Origin: Lactuca virosa
Taxonomy: Eukaryota; Streptophyta; Magnoliopsida; Asterales; Asteraceae
Reading direction: 5' to 3'
Length of the DNA stretch: 64,000 bases
Assembly (NCBI GenBank): GCA_928212115.1
Contig: CAKMRJ010005634.1
Coordinates: 257,864,342 to 257,928,341 of the forward strand
The notes below the pieces were generated by a model, which saw nothing but the letters and a program-made list of their open reading frames with translations, ran no database searches and was not told the DNA's origin. This document shows, piece by piece, positions 42,603 through 53,698 of the stretch (its first letter is position 1; every line of letters starts with the position of its first letter). Position numbers and translations under genes: made by a program.

Positions 42603-43083
42603 GTACACAACAATACGTTTTATAACATCAAGTTACTGATTCGTTTACGCATTATCAATGCACAACCGACTCGTAAACAACAACTCATATATCTAGGTTT
42701 AAAGACTTATATGATATTATCATCTCACAATCACTCGTCATTAATTCCATGAAGTGATTCATGTGAGTGCGGGTTCAATTTAATACTCAAATCATATTTC
42801 ATAAGCACTCATGAATGTTACAACAAACTTTTGCTATGTCTAAACGCTTAGACAGTCTACAAGCCAATTCATGACAATCTTCTTTCATGCTTACTTCCAA
42901 CATATTACATATGATCGACTGTGGATAGTTTAAATAATCTTATTATTTAGGAAGTCAAAACATGCAAAATGAAACAATAGTAAATAATCAACATAAGATA
43001 GTAACATTAATTATAAATAAAACACCTTTATTTAATCATCAAATGTTAATTACAATTTATCTATTACAAGTTTCTAACGCTAT
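42603..43083 (-). other. C2 region between pol and 3' LTR
   Basis: Non-coding; homologous to C3 62520-62890, with ACGTTTTATAACATC and ACAACTCATAT blocks in inverse orientation. The CTTCCAACATATTACATATG block corresponds to C3 62570. Confidence 0.7.
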
Positions 43084-43618
43084 CTAATTACTAAAACAAA
43101 TATCGTCCTTCAGCCCTATGCTCCTAGCGTGCTGCAAGTACTTAACCCTACTCAGTCCCTTCGTAAGGGGATCTGCTGGGTTATCATCTGATGATACCCT
43201 CTTCACTACGAGGAGTCCCTCTTCTAGCCGATGTCTAATAAAATGATATTTCCTGTCGATATGCCTGGATCTACCATGATCCCTCGGTTCCTTGATTAAG
43301 GCAACCGCACCTTCGTTATCGCAGAAAATCTCCATCGCCTCCTTTGACGCTTCGCTCGCTGATATGTACTCTGGTTCGCACGTTGAATCATCCACGGTCT
43401 CCTGCTTGGAGCTTTTCCAAGTCACTGCTCCTCCATTAAGAGTAAAGACCCAGCCCGACTGCGAGCGGAAATTATCCCGATCAGTCTGAAAACTAGCATC
43501 ACTATGCCCTCACACTCTCAAGTCATCACTCCCACCGAGGATAAGAAACCATTCCTTAGTCCTCCGAAGGTACTTAAGAATATTCTTTACTACGATCCAA
43601 TGTGCTCTACCAGGATTC
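43084..43618 (-). pseudogene. Copia RNase H of C2, 3' part of pol
   Basis: Starts within the pol frame at the G3 insertion: RAHWIVVKNILKYLRR is followed by SDASFQTDRDNFRSQSGWVF, WKSSKQETVDDSTCEPEYIS, IFCDNEGAVALIKEPRDHG, HIDRKYHFIRHRLEEG and DNPADPLTKGLSRVK, ending SIGLKDDICFSN. RNase H catalytic Asp and Glu (SDAS, EPEY, CDNE) are visible. About 20 residues that normally lie between SEASKEA and MEIFCDNE are missing. An in-frame stop lies before GHSDAS. The 5' part of the gene resumes beyond G3 at 53699. Confidence 0.88.
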
Positions 43619-44909
43619 TGTCACACCCCCAAACCGGAACGGCGGAAACGTTCAGGGGCGGAGCACGTCATGTCAAGTATCACAACACATGCATTATAGT
43701 AATCAAAGTACATCAACCATTGCTTTAATAATGTATAAGTTTTTACATAAGTGTTCAAATACAAGATGTTCAACATCAAAAGTAAATATAGTAAAAGACA
43801 AAAGACGCAACGGTACTAGGCTGTCTTCTCAAAAGCTCTGGAAGTGTACCTGTCTACTGGATTCCTGAGAATACAAGTTACTTTGAAAGAGAGGATCAGC
43901 ATTTAAGCTGGTGAGTTCATAAGCATATTTATAACTCAAATCCGTTTTCTCGTTATTTGATAAAGTAAACATGTTTTTACTAGAAAATCCTATATTTTTT
44001 GATGTATTATATTTCAAATCCGTTTTCTCATTAATTGATAAAGTAAACACATTTTTCCCAGAAAATCTTATATTTTCTGATGTATTATATCTCAAATCTG
44101 TTTTCTCGTTAATTGATAAGGTAAACACGTTTTTCCCAAAAAATCCTATATTTTATGATGTATTATACGATAAGCAAAAGGGTGAAAGTTTCTGGTTCTT
44201 AAGTGGTATATAGTATTATAGTTTACATAAAACCATAAAGAAAAGGCGTTTTCCAATACGAAAATAGTATTTCCGTATTTAAACTGGTAAAATACTGTAT
44301 TATAGTTTTATAAAGATAAAACTATGTGAAGTTTTACTTATTCACACACTAATCATTTTATTCAATACCAAATTGTGAGTTATCATAACCATACTTGGTG
44401 ACCAAGGATCGCCTGAACACGGCGTTCTTCAGGCATCGCAATCGGTAGGATATTTGTCACCACAGGTCTGCCGGCCTAGCTGTTGCAAGCAACTCTGGTG
44501 CGGGATTGTCAGTCCCGTATAGATCTATACACAAGTGTCTCGCTCTCCCTCCAGGAGACCCTGGTTATAATTTCAGGACATTCGTTTTATACTTAAATAA
44601 GTACATGAAGGTAGTCTCATAAGTGCTATATTGATGATTATGTATAGAATATTGACAAGTTACTAGGTAATAAATACTCAGTAGGTAAGTTTCATAAACT
44701 ATATAAGATATAGTTTATATGGTTGTTTTCTGAAGAATGTTTTCTAATCGTTTTCCGTTAAGTACTATATTTGATTTCTGTTAAGTACCAATTAATGAGT
44801 TCTCTAAACTATACAAATTATAGGTTAACTGTGGTAAGAATCGGTAATACTGTTATTCCAGGAAGTTCACTGTTTGTACCAAATAGTACCAAACAGTTAG
44901 AAAACCATT

Positions 44910-45085
44910 TTATATTTATATAAACGTAATATTTATATAATTGTGATTAATTAGACCTTCGATTATAACTTTACCCCAAGCCCACAACCAAACAAGGAAC
45001 AGGAAATGAGGTCAAATTATATATTCTAAATCTTTTCAATCCAAATTATATAATTTACACATATATAAATATGTAATTTTTCATA
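44910..45085 (-). repeat. Palindromic module F (G3 3' LTR)
   Basis: Centre (inverse of TGTTCCTTGTTTGGTTGTGG) at 44982-45001. Arms ATATTTATATAAACGTAA and TTACACATATATAAATAT pair, as do TTATATAATT and AATTATATAA. Confidence 0.8.
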
Positions 45086-45504
45086 TTTATAACAATTTAA
45101 GAACTTTAAAAACATTTAAAAGTGTTTTAGATATTAACACAATTTTCATTGTGTTCAACTGGTATTCCCCCCTAAAACAGTTAAAAATCATGAAAATGTA
45201 GGGGCATGAACTCACTTGATAAAGTGGTGATTTGAGCAACACTTCGCTACTAGAAGTGAATTTCCTTGACGAAACCGTGAGTTTTTGATGAAAACCGGGC
45301 TTTACGCAGGCATAGTTTCGACTGAAAAAGATTATTTTCTCGAGGACTTCGGGGCTCCGGGCTTTGTTCGGGTGTGAGGGGGTATTTCTAGGCTTCGGGG
45401 GGGTTAAAAGTAGCTTGAAAGAGTGTTAAATGTGAGAGAGAGGTTGAAATTTGTAAACAAAACCCGGAGGTCTCGCATACTATTTATAGTGGCTGGAATA
45501 TCGA

Positions 45505-45752
45505 TTTACGCTGGGCGTAATTTAACTGTACGCTGGGCGTACTAAGGTGAATAGAAGTACACTGGGCGTACATTTCCTACGCTGGGCGTAGTGCTTTTGT
45601 CGTTATCCGAAACCTCGGACATGGCTGATACGTGGCTTCAGACGTGTCGATTACAAGACACGTGTTGCATGCGAAGAAAAAGGCGACATGGACGATCCGA
45701 GGCCTAGTCTCCGAGTACGCTGGGCGTACTCTTGTACGCGGGGCGTACTCCT
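45505..45752. promoter_or_regulatory. Cluster of TACGCTGGGCGTA palindromes in G3 LTR
   Basis: Six sites of TACGC-(T/G)GG-GCGTA, one mutated to TACACTGGGCGTA, in about 250 bp. The right LTR (52810-53035) has five, one mutated. They sit in the promoter side of the LTR. Confidence 0.75.
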
Positions 45753-45770
45753 ATTTTTCAAACTTCAAAA

Positions 45771-46320
45771 ATTCGTAACTTTTGCGTACGAGCTCCGTTT
45801 TTGACATTCTTTATATCCACACGTAGGTGAGACCATACTCTACAAATTTCGTTTAGACTTCGTCGGCTAATTTTGACTTTATTTTTAAAGTTATATTTTT
45901 AACAGGCCGGGACAGGAAAAGTCCATCAAAATTTCATAACTTCTTCATCCGACGTCCGTTTTCGTCTGTCTTTTTACCGTTGGATTTATTTTGATAAGAT
46001 CTCTAATTCTCGTTTAGGTTGTTTCGGCTAAAAATCACTCAATCTTTATTTCGAGTTTCAGACTGTGTACTGTTATGCCGATTCTTAGAAAAATCATAAC
46101 TTCCGCATATGAAGTCAGATTTGGACGTTCTTTTTACGTAAACTATCGGTTTAACGTATTATATGACTTTTATTTTGATTGTTAAGGCTAAAAATCATTT
46201 GATTGTAAACTCACTTTTTACGTCGCACAACATTGTGCCGGTTCTGTCGCAAATCTTTGATTGGTCATAACTTCTTCATTATAACTCGAATTTCGGCGTT
46301 CTTTATATTTTTGAAAACCT
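45771..46320. repeat. ~165-bp degenerate tandem array in G3 LTR
   Basis: Four anchors of the form TCATAACTTCTTCATxCGAxxTC followed by a CGTTCTTTxTA word at about 45771, 45934, 46090 and 46265. The intervals also contain a conserved GGCTAAAAATCA or GGCTAATTTTGA word. The other LTR has the same array at 53040-53600. Confidence 0.75.
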
Positions 46321-46501
46321 TGTGACATATTACAACTTAGATAAGATTGTTTATTCTAAATAATCCTTTATCAAAAAGTCATGTTTGACATAAAATAATG
46401 GGTTGTTACATTATCCTCCCGATAGAGGGAATTTCGTCCGGAATTTTTTTCTAAATTGGTACACATGGACTAGGGAAAAGATGTGGATATTTTTGTTTCA
46501 T

Positions 46502-47530
46502 CTAATTTTCCCGTTCCCAAGTGAATTCAGGTCCCCGGTTTGCAGTCCAGCGAACCTTCACTATCGGGATAAGACTTTGCTTTGTTCTTTTGATTTCCCT
46601 ATCCATGATTTCTATTGGTTCTTCTACAAAGTGTAGACTTTTATTTAACTTGATTTTATCGAGTGGAATAACAAGTTTTTCATTGGATAGACACTTCTTT
46701 AGATTAGATATGTGGAAGGTAGGGTATATGTTACTAAGTTCTTGTGGTAGTTTGAGTTTGTAAATAACTGGACTGATTCTAGCAAGCATCTCGAATGGTC
46801 TAATGTATCTCGGACTTAGTTTCCCACGTTTTCTGAAACGTATCAAGCCTTTCCATGGTGAGACCTTTAATAAGACACGATCACCAACCTGGAATTTCAA
46901 GGGTTTTCGTTGTTTGTCTGAATAACTCTTTTGTCTATTTATAGAAGTTTTTAGTTGTTCTCGGATTTGTACAATCTTTTCTGTTGTCCCTCGAATGATC
47001 TCAGGTTCGATTAGAGTACTGTTAGGTACTTGGTTCTTGTCTAGTTGCGTATCGCCCACTTCAGCCCAGCGCATAGGAGATCTGCACTTACGGCCATAAA
47101 GAGCTTTAAATGGAGCAACTTTGATGCTGGTGTGGTATCTATTGCTTTATGAAAATTCAATAAGTGGTAAATGGGTATCCCAAGCGTTACCGAAATCGAT
47201 CATATATGCTCTTAGCATATCTGCTTGAATCGTTCTCTCATTCTGTCTGTCGGTTTAATGACGGTAGGCTATGCTCATGACTAGCCTAGTTCCCAGAGAT
47301 TTCTGAAGTGACTGACTAAACTGGGAGATGATTCTACTATCTCAAACGGAGATAACAAATATTGGAACACTGTGCAGTCAACTAATCTCTCGGACACACG
47401 TTTTAGTAGCTTCTCTATTTTGCCTGTTTCCTTCAATTTTCAGGAAGTGCGCAGCCTTGGTTAATCTGTCGACGATCACCCAAAATGGTATGAAGTCCAC
47501 CCGTTGTGTTGGGTAACTTGATTATAAAAC
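46502..47530 (-). pseudogene. Gypsy integrase of G3, C-terminal part with chromodomain-like end
   Basis: The open part (47074-46502) reads [90 protein letters not shown] and [17 protein letters not shown]. That is the GPY/F-type integrase tail followed by a short chromodomain-like end. Upstream (47075-47530) the integrase core is legible in broken frames ([28 protein letters not shown]). The tail normally targets integration to particular chromatin. The catalytic core is not functional. No RT precedes it. Confidence 0.85.
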
Positions 47531-47647
47531 CCTATTGCAATCCACTACCACTTCCACTTAGGTATCTTCGATTATTGTAGTAAGCCAGCGGGCTCTTGCT
47601 TTGATGTTCATGATAAGACTTATACTTGGTTTATCCACCATCACCTC

Positions 47648-47805
47648 GTGTATACAAGTCGTATATAATTTAGATTGACAAAACATTCGAATGGGTGGCT
47701 CTGCCCCAGGTCTACAACCAGACAAGGAACAGGAGATAGGGCGGAATCACACATCCTAAATCTTGTTGAGTCTAAATTATATACTACTCTTGCATATACA
47801 CTTAT
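47648..47805 (-). repeat. Palindromic module G (G3)
   Basis: Centre at 47712-47731 (CTACAACCAGACAAGGAACA). Arms GTATATAATTTAGA and TCTAAATTATATAC pair perfectly over 14 bp; GTATACAAG pairs with CTTGCATATAC. Confidence 0.88.
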
Positions 47806-48379
47806 CAGTGATAGATTAACCTCGTGAGTTCTTAGTCTCTATTCTCGAACTTGACTTACGGCACAAGTGGTCTTCCTATGAGATCTATTGGGTATTATAC
47901 GGGTGGTTATTGACTTATGAGACTTCTTTAGTGTTTTTCGCTTCGAGTTTCCTATCTATTAGGCGAGCTAGAAGGTGTGGTACCCCGCGCATGGGTACTT
48001 CTGAAGTTTTGAAGTAAGAGGTGATATAAGGGTTTGCTTTATGGATTGGAAGAATTTCATCTGACGGCTGATTAAGGAATACGTTCTTTTACACAAAATA
48101 AGAATTTTGCATGGTAAGGACCAAGCCAAACCATGTCGGATGATGATATCGAAACTTCTCGACGAAATAGATATTAATTCGTTCCGGAAGAAATGATTGT
48201 TATGATGATGAACTATCCTATGTATATAAGTTTTCAGCGCTTTCGGTTTTATTCAGTTATTATTGCTGCGAACCCCTTTTTGATTCGAAATTGGAGAGTA
48301 TTTAACAATACGAGGGTTCTGATAATTTGAAATAATGAGCTTTCATGAAATGATCCCTACTAGGTCCCTCTATCATTGC

Positions 48380-48542
48380 TTGGTGTACACATCTCATGTA
48401 TAATTAAGATTGGTAAGACAGTTGACTGAGCAACCCTGACCTAAATCCACAACCAAACAAGGAACATGAAATGAGGCGGGATTACTCACTCTAAATCTAC
48501 AAATCTTAATTATAAATGACTCTAATGTATACACTAAACCAT
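48380..48542 (-). repeat. Palindromic module H (after G3 gag)
   Basis: Centre at 48447-48466. Arms TATAATTAAGATT and AATCTTAATTATA pair perfectly over 13 bp; GGTGTACACAT pairs with ATGTATACACT. Equivalent in position to module D. Confidence 0.88.
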
Positions 48543-48692
48543 CATAGCTTACCTTCTATAGTTTTCAGTTTTTATGTGAATGTTGCAATTTGGTTCGAAC
48601 GAGAGAGTAATTATAATTATAATTAATTATTGTGGTTGGGAAGCATACGAAAAATATATCAGGGTTCTTTGATGCTTCCACATTCTCTGGGG

Positions 48693-49289
48693 TCAAACTC
48701 CTCCCGCTCCCCCGTCGTTCTTCTCTGTTGGACAGTCCCTCTTGAAGTGTCCTATTTCACAATATAAATGCCATATTGGACTGATTCCAACATTGGTAGT
48801 TGAAGTGATGAACTCGACCGGAGTCCTACAGAAGCAGGCGGTGTGCCCCTTCATGTTGCATCTATTGCAATGCAGCACTCGACAGACTCCATGATGATGG
48901 TAGTTGCACTTGCTGCAGTGTGGAAGGTTTCCTAAGTATGTTGCGGTCGGTGTTGGGATAGTAGGGCTGATGGGGGTATTGACTGCCCTAGTTTGTTGCC
49001 CTTCGGTAGGTTCTTGAGTTGAACAACTCCCTTTCTCATTCTCGAACTTCCGTTTCAAGATATTAGGTTTGAGGTCCGGAGTGTCTTTACAAGTAGGCAT
49101 TTGTTGCTGAAATTGGTTATCACCATGATCGGGATTTTTGATTACATTTCCACTAACATTTGCGTTATGAGCATCAAGGTGAGCCATGGCAGCTGCTACG
49201 GCTGCTGTGACTGCAGCTTGAAACGTAGCTGAATCTATCTGAAGGATTGGTGTTTTACCGGAGGGTTGGTTACGTTTCTTCGGAGGCAT
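48693..49289 (-). CDS. Gypsy gag of G3 with internal deletion
   Basis: 198 open codons from MPPKKRNQPSGKT. The N-terminus and alanine helix (ATFQAAVTAAVAAAMAHL) are followed almost at once by the C-terminal region (KRKFENEKGS...), so the whole central gag domain of about 200 residues (FEK...WWN...EYCPRGE in G2) is missing, yet the frame is kept. The Cys/His segment CSKCNYHHHGVCRVLHCNRC continues GHTACFC. The last knuckle is damaged (WHLYCEIGHFKRDC in place of CYQCGETGHFKRDC, losing the first Cys). It could still be translated, but it is unlikely to assemble particles. Confidence 0.85.
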   Translation of the reverse strand: MPPKKRNQPSGKTPILQIDSATFQAAVTAAVAAAMAHLDAHNANVSGNVIKNPDHGDNQFQQQMPTCKDTPDLKPNILKRKFENEKGSCSTQEPTEGQQTRAVNTPISPTIPTPTATYLGNLPHCSKCNYHHHGVCRVLHCNRCNMKGHTACFCRTPVEFITSTTNVGISPIWHLYCEIGHFKRDCPTEKNDGGAGGV

Positions 49290-50924
49290 GATTCTGTTAC
49301 ACTATGAGAAATAAATGAGCTCGTGAGCAATGATAGTTGTCTCTAGATGTATTCTAATCATTTATATCTACATATAAATTTGTTGTTTTGGTTATACGGT
49401 TCTCAATGTTTCAACCTACATCCCTATGATGCAGTCCTGGTAAAGAGCCTTAGTAAGTTTCTAGAATGGTTATAAACTGAGTGTTGTCCGAACTAAGTTA
49501 TATTGGATTGTTGGATATCATGTTCCAACCTTCGAAAAGATTTGAAAACAATTCATAACAGTGTCTACATGAAATAGACTTATGAATTTGTAGAAATAAT
49601 CACTTTCAATTTGAGATTTTGGGATCTGATTTACTGTTATCAGTCGTGACAGGAAAAGGCGATAAGTTTAATACCTAAAGTGAGTAGTATAAATACTAAC
49701 TCACTAGGTTGAATCAATTTACTAGTTATTAGAGTGACGAAAAAGTACTCAAATACTTCGCATGTATTACACGTGGTTTTCCTCTGTTCTATGTTCTACT
49801 CCTGGCGGTAAAGATTTGTTCTCTCCTGATATCTATATGGTGTCCTTCTCTTCTGTAGGTATATTGAATTCTTGTACCGTCTTACTTTCGATTCTGACAC
49901 TGATCCCCATTACTTTATAATGGAGAGTTCGAATCCCGGAAGTTCATGCGAACCTATCATCGGTGTCCTTAATAAGGTAAAGGAATTTGGTGGTTTCTAT
50001 AGTTTCTTTACTCCTCATCTGTTTCTTTCTCAGAATCTTCCTAATGAAACTTTGCTGGATTCTCGTTGATTCCTCTGTTGGTTGTTGTGGTGAGGTGGTT
50101 ACATCTATCTAAGTGGTTTACACAAGAATGGGAATGTCTAAAGAATCTATGAGATTAATAAAACATTTTTGTTACAAATGCAATTTTACGAAGATGATCC
50201 ATTCTGGTCTTTCTATAATCACATAGTGTGTATCAATTATATATAATCCATATCAAATAGACCTTCGAATAAGTGATCCTACTCTAAAACCACATCCAAA
50301 CAAGGAAAAGGAAGTAGAGTGAAAATCACTTATTCTAAGTCTATAAAATCTCAACTATATATAACTTTAACGTATACACTTAGTAATTATAGACCTACCA
50401 CAAAAGGTCTTTTTAACAATTCCCTAAAGTTATTTATGGTATATAAAATACTTCTATAGTATTTTAATTATATGTTTGATTCTTGAACTTCTAGATATAA
50501 GAAGTTGATAAGTTTTCAGTTTTGTTGTTATAGCATCCTAAAATACTCCTATAGTATTTTAACCTTTATGTTTGGTTCTAGAATTCCTTTATGTATATGG
50601 TTGGTAAGTTTTAGACTTGTTGCAACACCACAGTAACTCCCAAACACATGTTGGTCATATCTCAAATAAATATAGTTGATCATGCTATATTGATCCCATA
50701 TATGATTACATAACTGTCCAGGTTTAACTGCAGTGTCCAACATCCAAATACTTTTGTTTTGTTCTTCTTGCGATACTCGTTCTAGTATATATATTTTGCA
50801 TGTACTTATACTTTTATAAAATATTGTTATATTTTAAAGTATAACTCTTGGTTAGAGTGTTTTTATCCCAATGTGTTTATAGTTGTATATCTTTTATGAC
50901 TGATATACTGAGTTCACTATAAAC
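49290..50924 (-). other. G3 leader
   Basis: Non-coding leader between primer site and gag. Contains palindromic module I (50224-50385). A short 65-codon frame on + at 49872 is probably chance. Confidence 0.7.
50224..50385 (-). repeat. Palindromic module I (G3 leader)
   Basis: Centre at 50290-50309 with two changes (CCACATCCAAACAAGGAAAA). Arms: GTGTAT with ATACAC, GAATAAGTGAT with ATCACTTATTC, ACTCTA with TAGAGT. Equivalent to module B. Confidence 0.85.
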
Positions 50925-50942
50925 AATGCCCTGATACCAATC
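50925..50942 (-). promoter_or_regulatory. Primer-binding site of G3
   Basis: Minus strand GATTGGTATCAGGGCATT beside the LTR; one change from the G2 site. Confidence 0.88.
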
Positions 50943-52229
50943 TATCACACCCCCAAACCGGAACGACGGAAACGTTCAGGGGCGGAGGACGTCATGTCAA
51001 GTATCACAACACATGCATTATAGTAATCAAAGTACAACAACCATTACTTTAATAATGTATACGTTTTTACATAAGTGTTCAAATACTAGATGTTCAACAT
51101 CAAAAGTAAATATAGTAAAAGACAAAAGACACAACGGTACTAGGCTGTCTTCTCAAAAGCTCTAGAAGTGTACTTGTCTACTGGATTCCTGAGAATACAA
51201 GTTATTTTGAAAGAGAGGATCATCATTTAAGCTGGTGAGTTCATAAGCATATTTATAACTCAAATCCGTTTTCTCGTTATTTGATGAAGTAAACATGTTT
51301 TTCCCAGAAAATCCTATATTTTCTGATGTATTATTTTTCAAATCCGTTTTCTCGTTAATTGATAAAGTAAATACATTTTTCCCAGAAAATCTTCTATTTT
51401 ATGATGTATTATATCTCAAATCTGTTTTCTCGTTAATTGATAAGGTAAACACGTTTTTCCCAGAAAATCCTATATTTTCTGATGTATTATACGATAAGAA
51501 AAATGGTGAAAGTTTATGGTTCATAAATGGTATACTATATTATAGTTTACATAAAACCATAAAGAAAAGGCGTTTTCCAATACGAAAATAGTATTTCAGT
51601 ATTTAAACTAGTAAAATACTGTATTATAGTTTTATAAAGATAAAACTATGTGGAGTTTTACTTATTCATACACTAATCATTTTATTCAATACAAAATTGT
51701 GAGTTATCATAACCATACTTGGTGACCAAGGATCGCCTGAACACGACGTTCTTCAGGCGTCGCAATCGGTAGGACATTTGTCACCACAGGTCTGCCGACC
51801 TAGCTGTTGCAAGCAACTCTGGTGCGGGATTGTCAGTCCCGTATAGATCTATACACAAGTGTCTCGCTCTCCCTCCAGGAGACTCTGGTTATAATTTCAG
51901 GACTTTTGTTTTATACTTAAATAAGTACATGAAGGTAGTCTCACAAGTGATATATTGATGATTATGTATAGAATATTGACAAGTTACTAGGTAATAAATA
52001 CTCAGTAGGTAAGTTCCATAAACTATATAAGATATAGTTTATATGGTTGTTTTCTGAAGAATGTTTTCTACTCGTTTTCAGTTATGTACTCTATTTGATT
52101 TCTGTTAAGTACCAATGAATGAGTTCTCTAAGCTATACCTATTGTAGTTTAACTGTGGTAAGAATCGGTAATACTGTTATTCCAGGAAGTTCACTGTTTG
52201 TACCAAATAGTACCAAACAGTTAGAAAAC

Positions 52230-52400
52230 CATTTTATATTTATATAAACGTAATATTTATATAATTGTGATTAATTAGACCTTCGATTATAACTTTACCC
52301 CAAGCCCACAACCAAACAAGGAACAGGAAATGAGGTCAAATTATATATTCTAAATCTTTTTAATCCAAATTATATAATTTACACATATATAAATATGTAA
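52230..52400 (-). repeat. Palindromic module J (G3 5' LTR)
   Basis: Copy of module F; centre at 52306-52325. Confidence 0.8.
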
Positions 52401-52809
52401 TTTTTGATATTTATAACAATTTAAGAACTTTAAAAACATTTAAAAGTGTTTTAGATATTAACACAATTTTCATTGTGTTCAACTGGTATTCCCCCCTAAA
52501 ACATTTAAAAATTATGAAAATGTAGGGGCATGAACTCACTTGATAAAGTGGTGATTTGAGCAACACTTTGCTACTACAAGTGAATTTCCTTGACGAAACA
52601 CGCGGGCAGAGTTTCGACTGGAAAAGATTATTTTCTCGAGGATTTCGGGGCTCCGGACTTTCTTCGGGTGTGAGGGGGTATTTCTAGGCTTGGGGGGGGG
52701 GGGGGTTTAAAAGTAGCTTGAAAGAGTGTTAAATGTGAGAGAGAGGTTGAAATTTGTAAAAAAAACCCGGAGGTCTCGCATACTGTTTATAGTGGCTGGA
52801 ATATCGATT

Positions 52810-53035
52810 TACGCTGGGCGTAATTTAACTGTACGCTAGGCATACTAAGGTGAATAGAAGTACGCTGGGCGTAGTGCTTTGGTCGTTATCCGAAACCTCA
52901 GATGAGGCTGATACGTGGCTTCGGGCGTGTCGATTACGAGACATGTGTTGCATGCGAAGAAAAAGGCGACGTGGACGATCCGAGGCCTAGTCTCCGAGTA
53001 CGCTGGGCGTACTCTTGTACGCGGGGCGTACTCCT
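52810..53035. promoter_or_regulatory. Palindrome cluster in G3 5' LTR
   Basis: Five TACGC-xGG-GCGTA sites, one degraded to TACGCTAGGCATA. Confidence 0.75.
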
Positions 53036-53698
53036 ATTTTTCAAACTTCAAAAATTCGTAACTTTTGCATACGAGCTCCGTTTTTGACGTTCTTTATATC
53101 CACGCGTAGGTGGGACTATGCACTACAACTTTCGTTTAGACTACGTCGGCTAATTTTGACTTTATTTTTAAAGTTATATTTTTATAGGCCGGGACAGAAA
53201 AGTCCGTTAAAAATTCATAACTTCTTCATCCGATGTCCGTTTTTGTCTGTCTTTTTACCGTTGGATTTCTTTTGAGAAGATATCCGATTCTAGTTTAGGT
53301 TGTTTTGGCTAAAAATCACTCGATCTTTATTTCGAGTTTCAGGCTGTGTACTGCTATGCCGATTCTTAGGAAAATCATAACTTCCTCATACGAAGTCAGA
53401 TTTGGACGTTCTTTTTATGTAAACTCTCATTTTAACGTATTCTACGACTTTTATTTTGATTGTTAAGGGTAAAAATCATTTGATTGTAAACTCACTTATT
53501 ACGTCGCACAGCGTTGTGCTGGTTCTGTCGCGGATCTTCGATTGGTCATAATTTCTTCGTTATAACTCGGATTTCGGCGTTCTTTATATTTTTGGAAACC
53601 TTGTGACATATACAACAACTTAGATACAATTATTTATTCTAAATAATCCTTTTTCAAAAAGTCATGTTTGACGTGAAATAATGGGTTGTTACATATTC

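Larger units (their letters stand above)
43619..46410 (-). repeat. 3' LTR of G3
   Basis: 2792 bp. On the minus strand it runs TGTAACAACCC...GGGGGTGTGACA. In the promoter half it contains palindromes (45505-45750) and the 165-bp array (45771-46320), and in the R/U5 half three direct ~60-bp repeats at 43940-44165 of the form GTAAACACGTTTTTCCCAGA. The CCCTCTATCGGGAGGATAA run (minus strand) just before it is the polypurine tract. Confidence 0.92.
47531..48692 (-). other. G3 region between integrase remnant and gag
   Basis: No coding sequence. It carries palindromic modules G and H. In an autonomous element protease, RT and RNase H would be expected near here. Confidence 0.7.
43619..53693 (-). 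mobile_element. Ty3/gypsy element G3
   Basis: Minus strand; 5' LTR 53693-50943, primer site, leader, shortened gag, 1.2 kb of non-coding DNA with palindromes, decayed integrase, 3' LTR 46410-43619. Target copies GATTC (43614-43618) and TATTC (53694-53698) differ at one base. The LTRs differ at about 4% of sites over the first 160 bp compared by eye, so G3 is older than G2 or C3. Protease, RT and RNase H are missing. Confidence 0.9.
50943..53693 (-). repeat. 5' LTR of G3
   Basis: 2751 bp; inner terminal TGTCAC has mutated to TATCAC. It differs from the other LTR by scattered substitutions, loss of about 28 bp near 52600 and loss of one palindrome interval. Confidence 0.92.
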
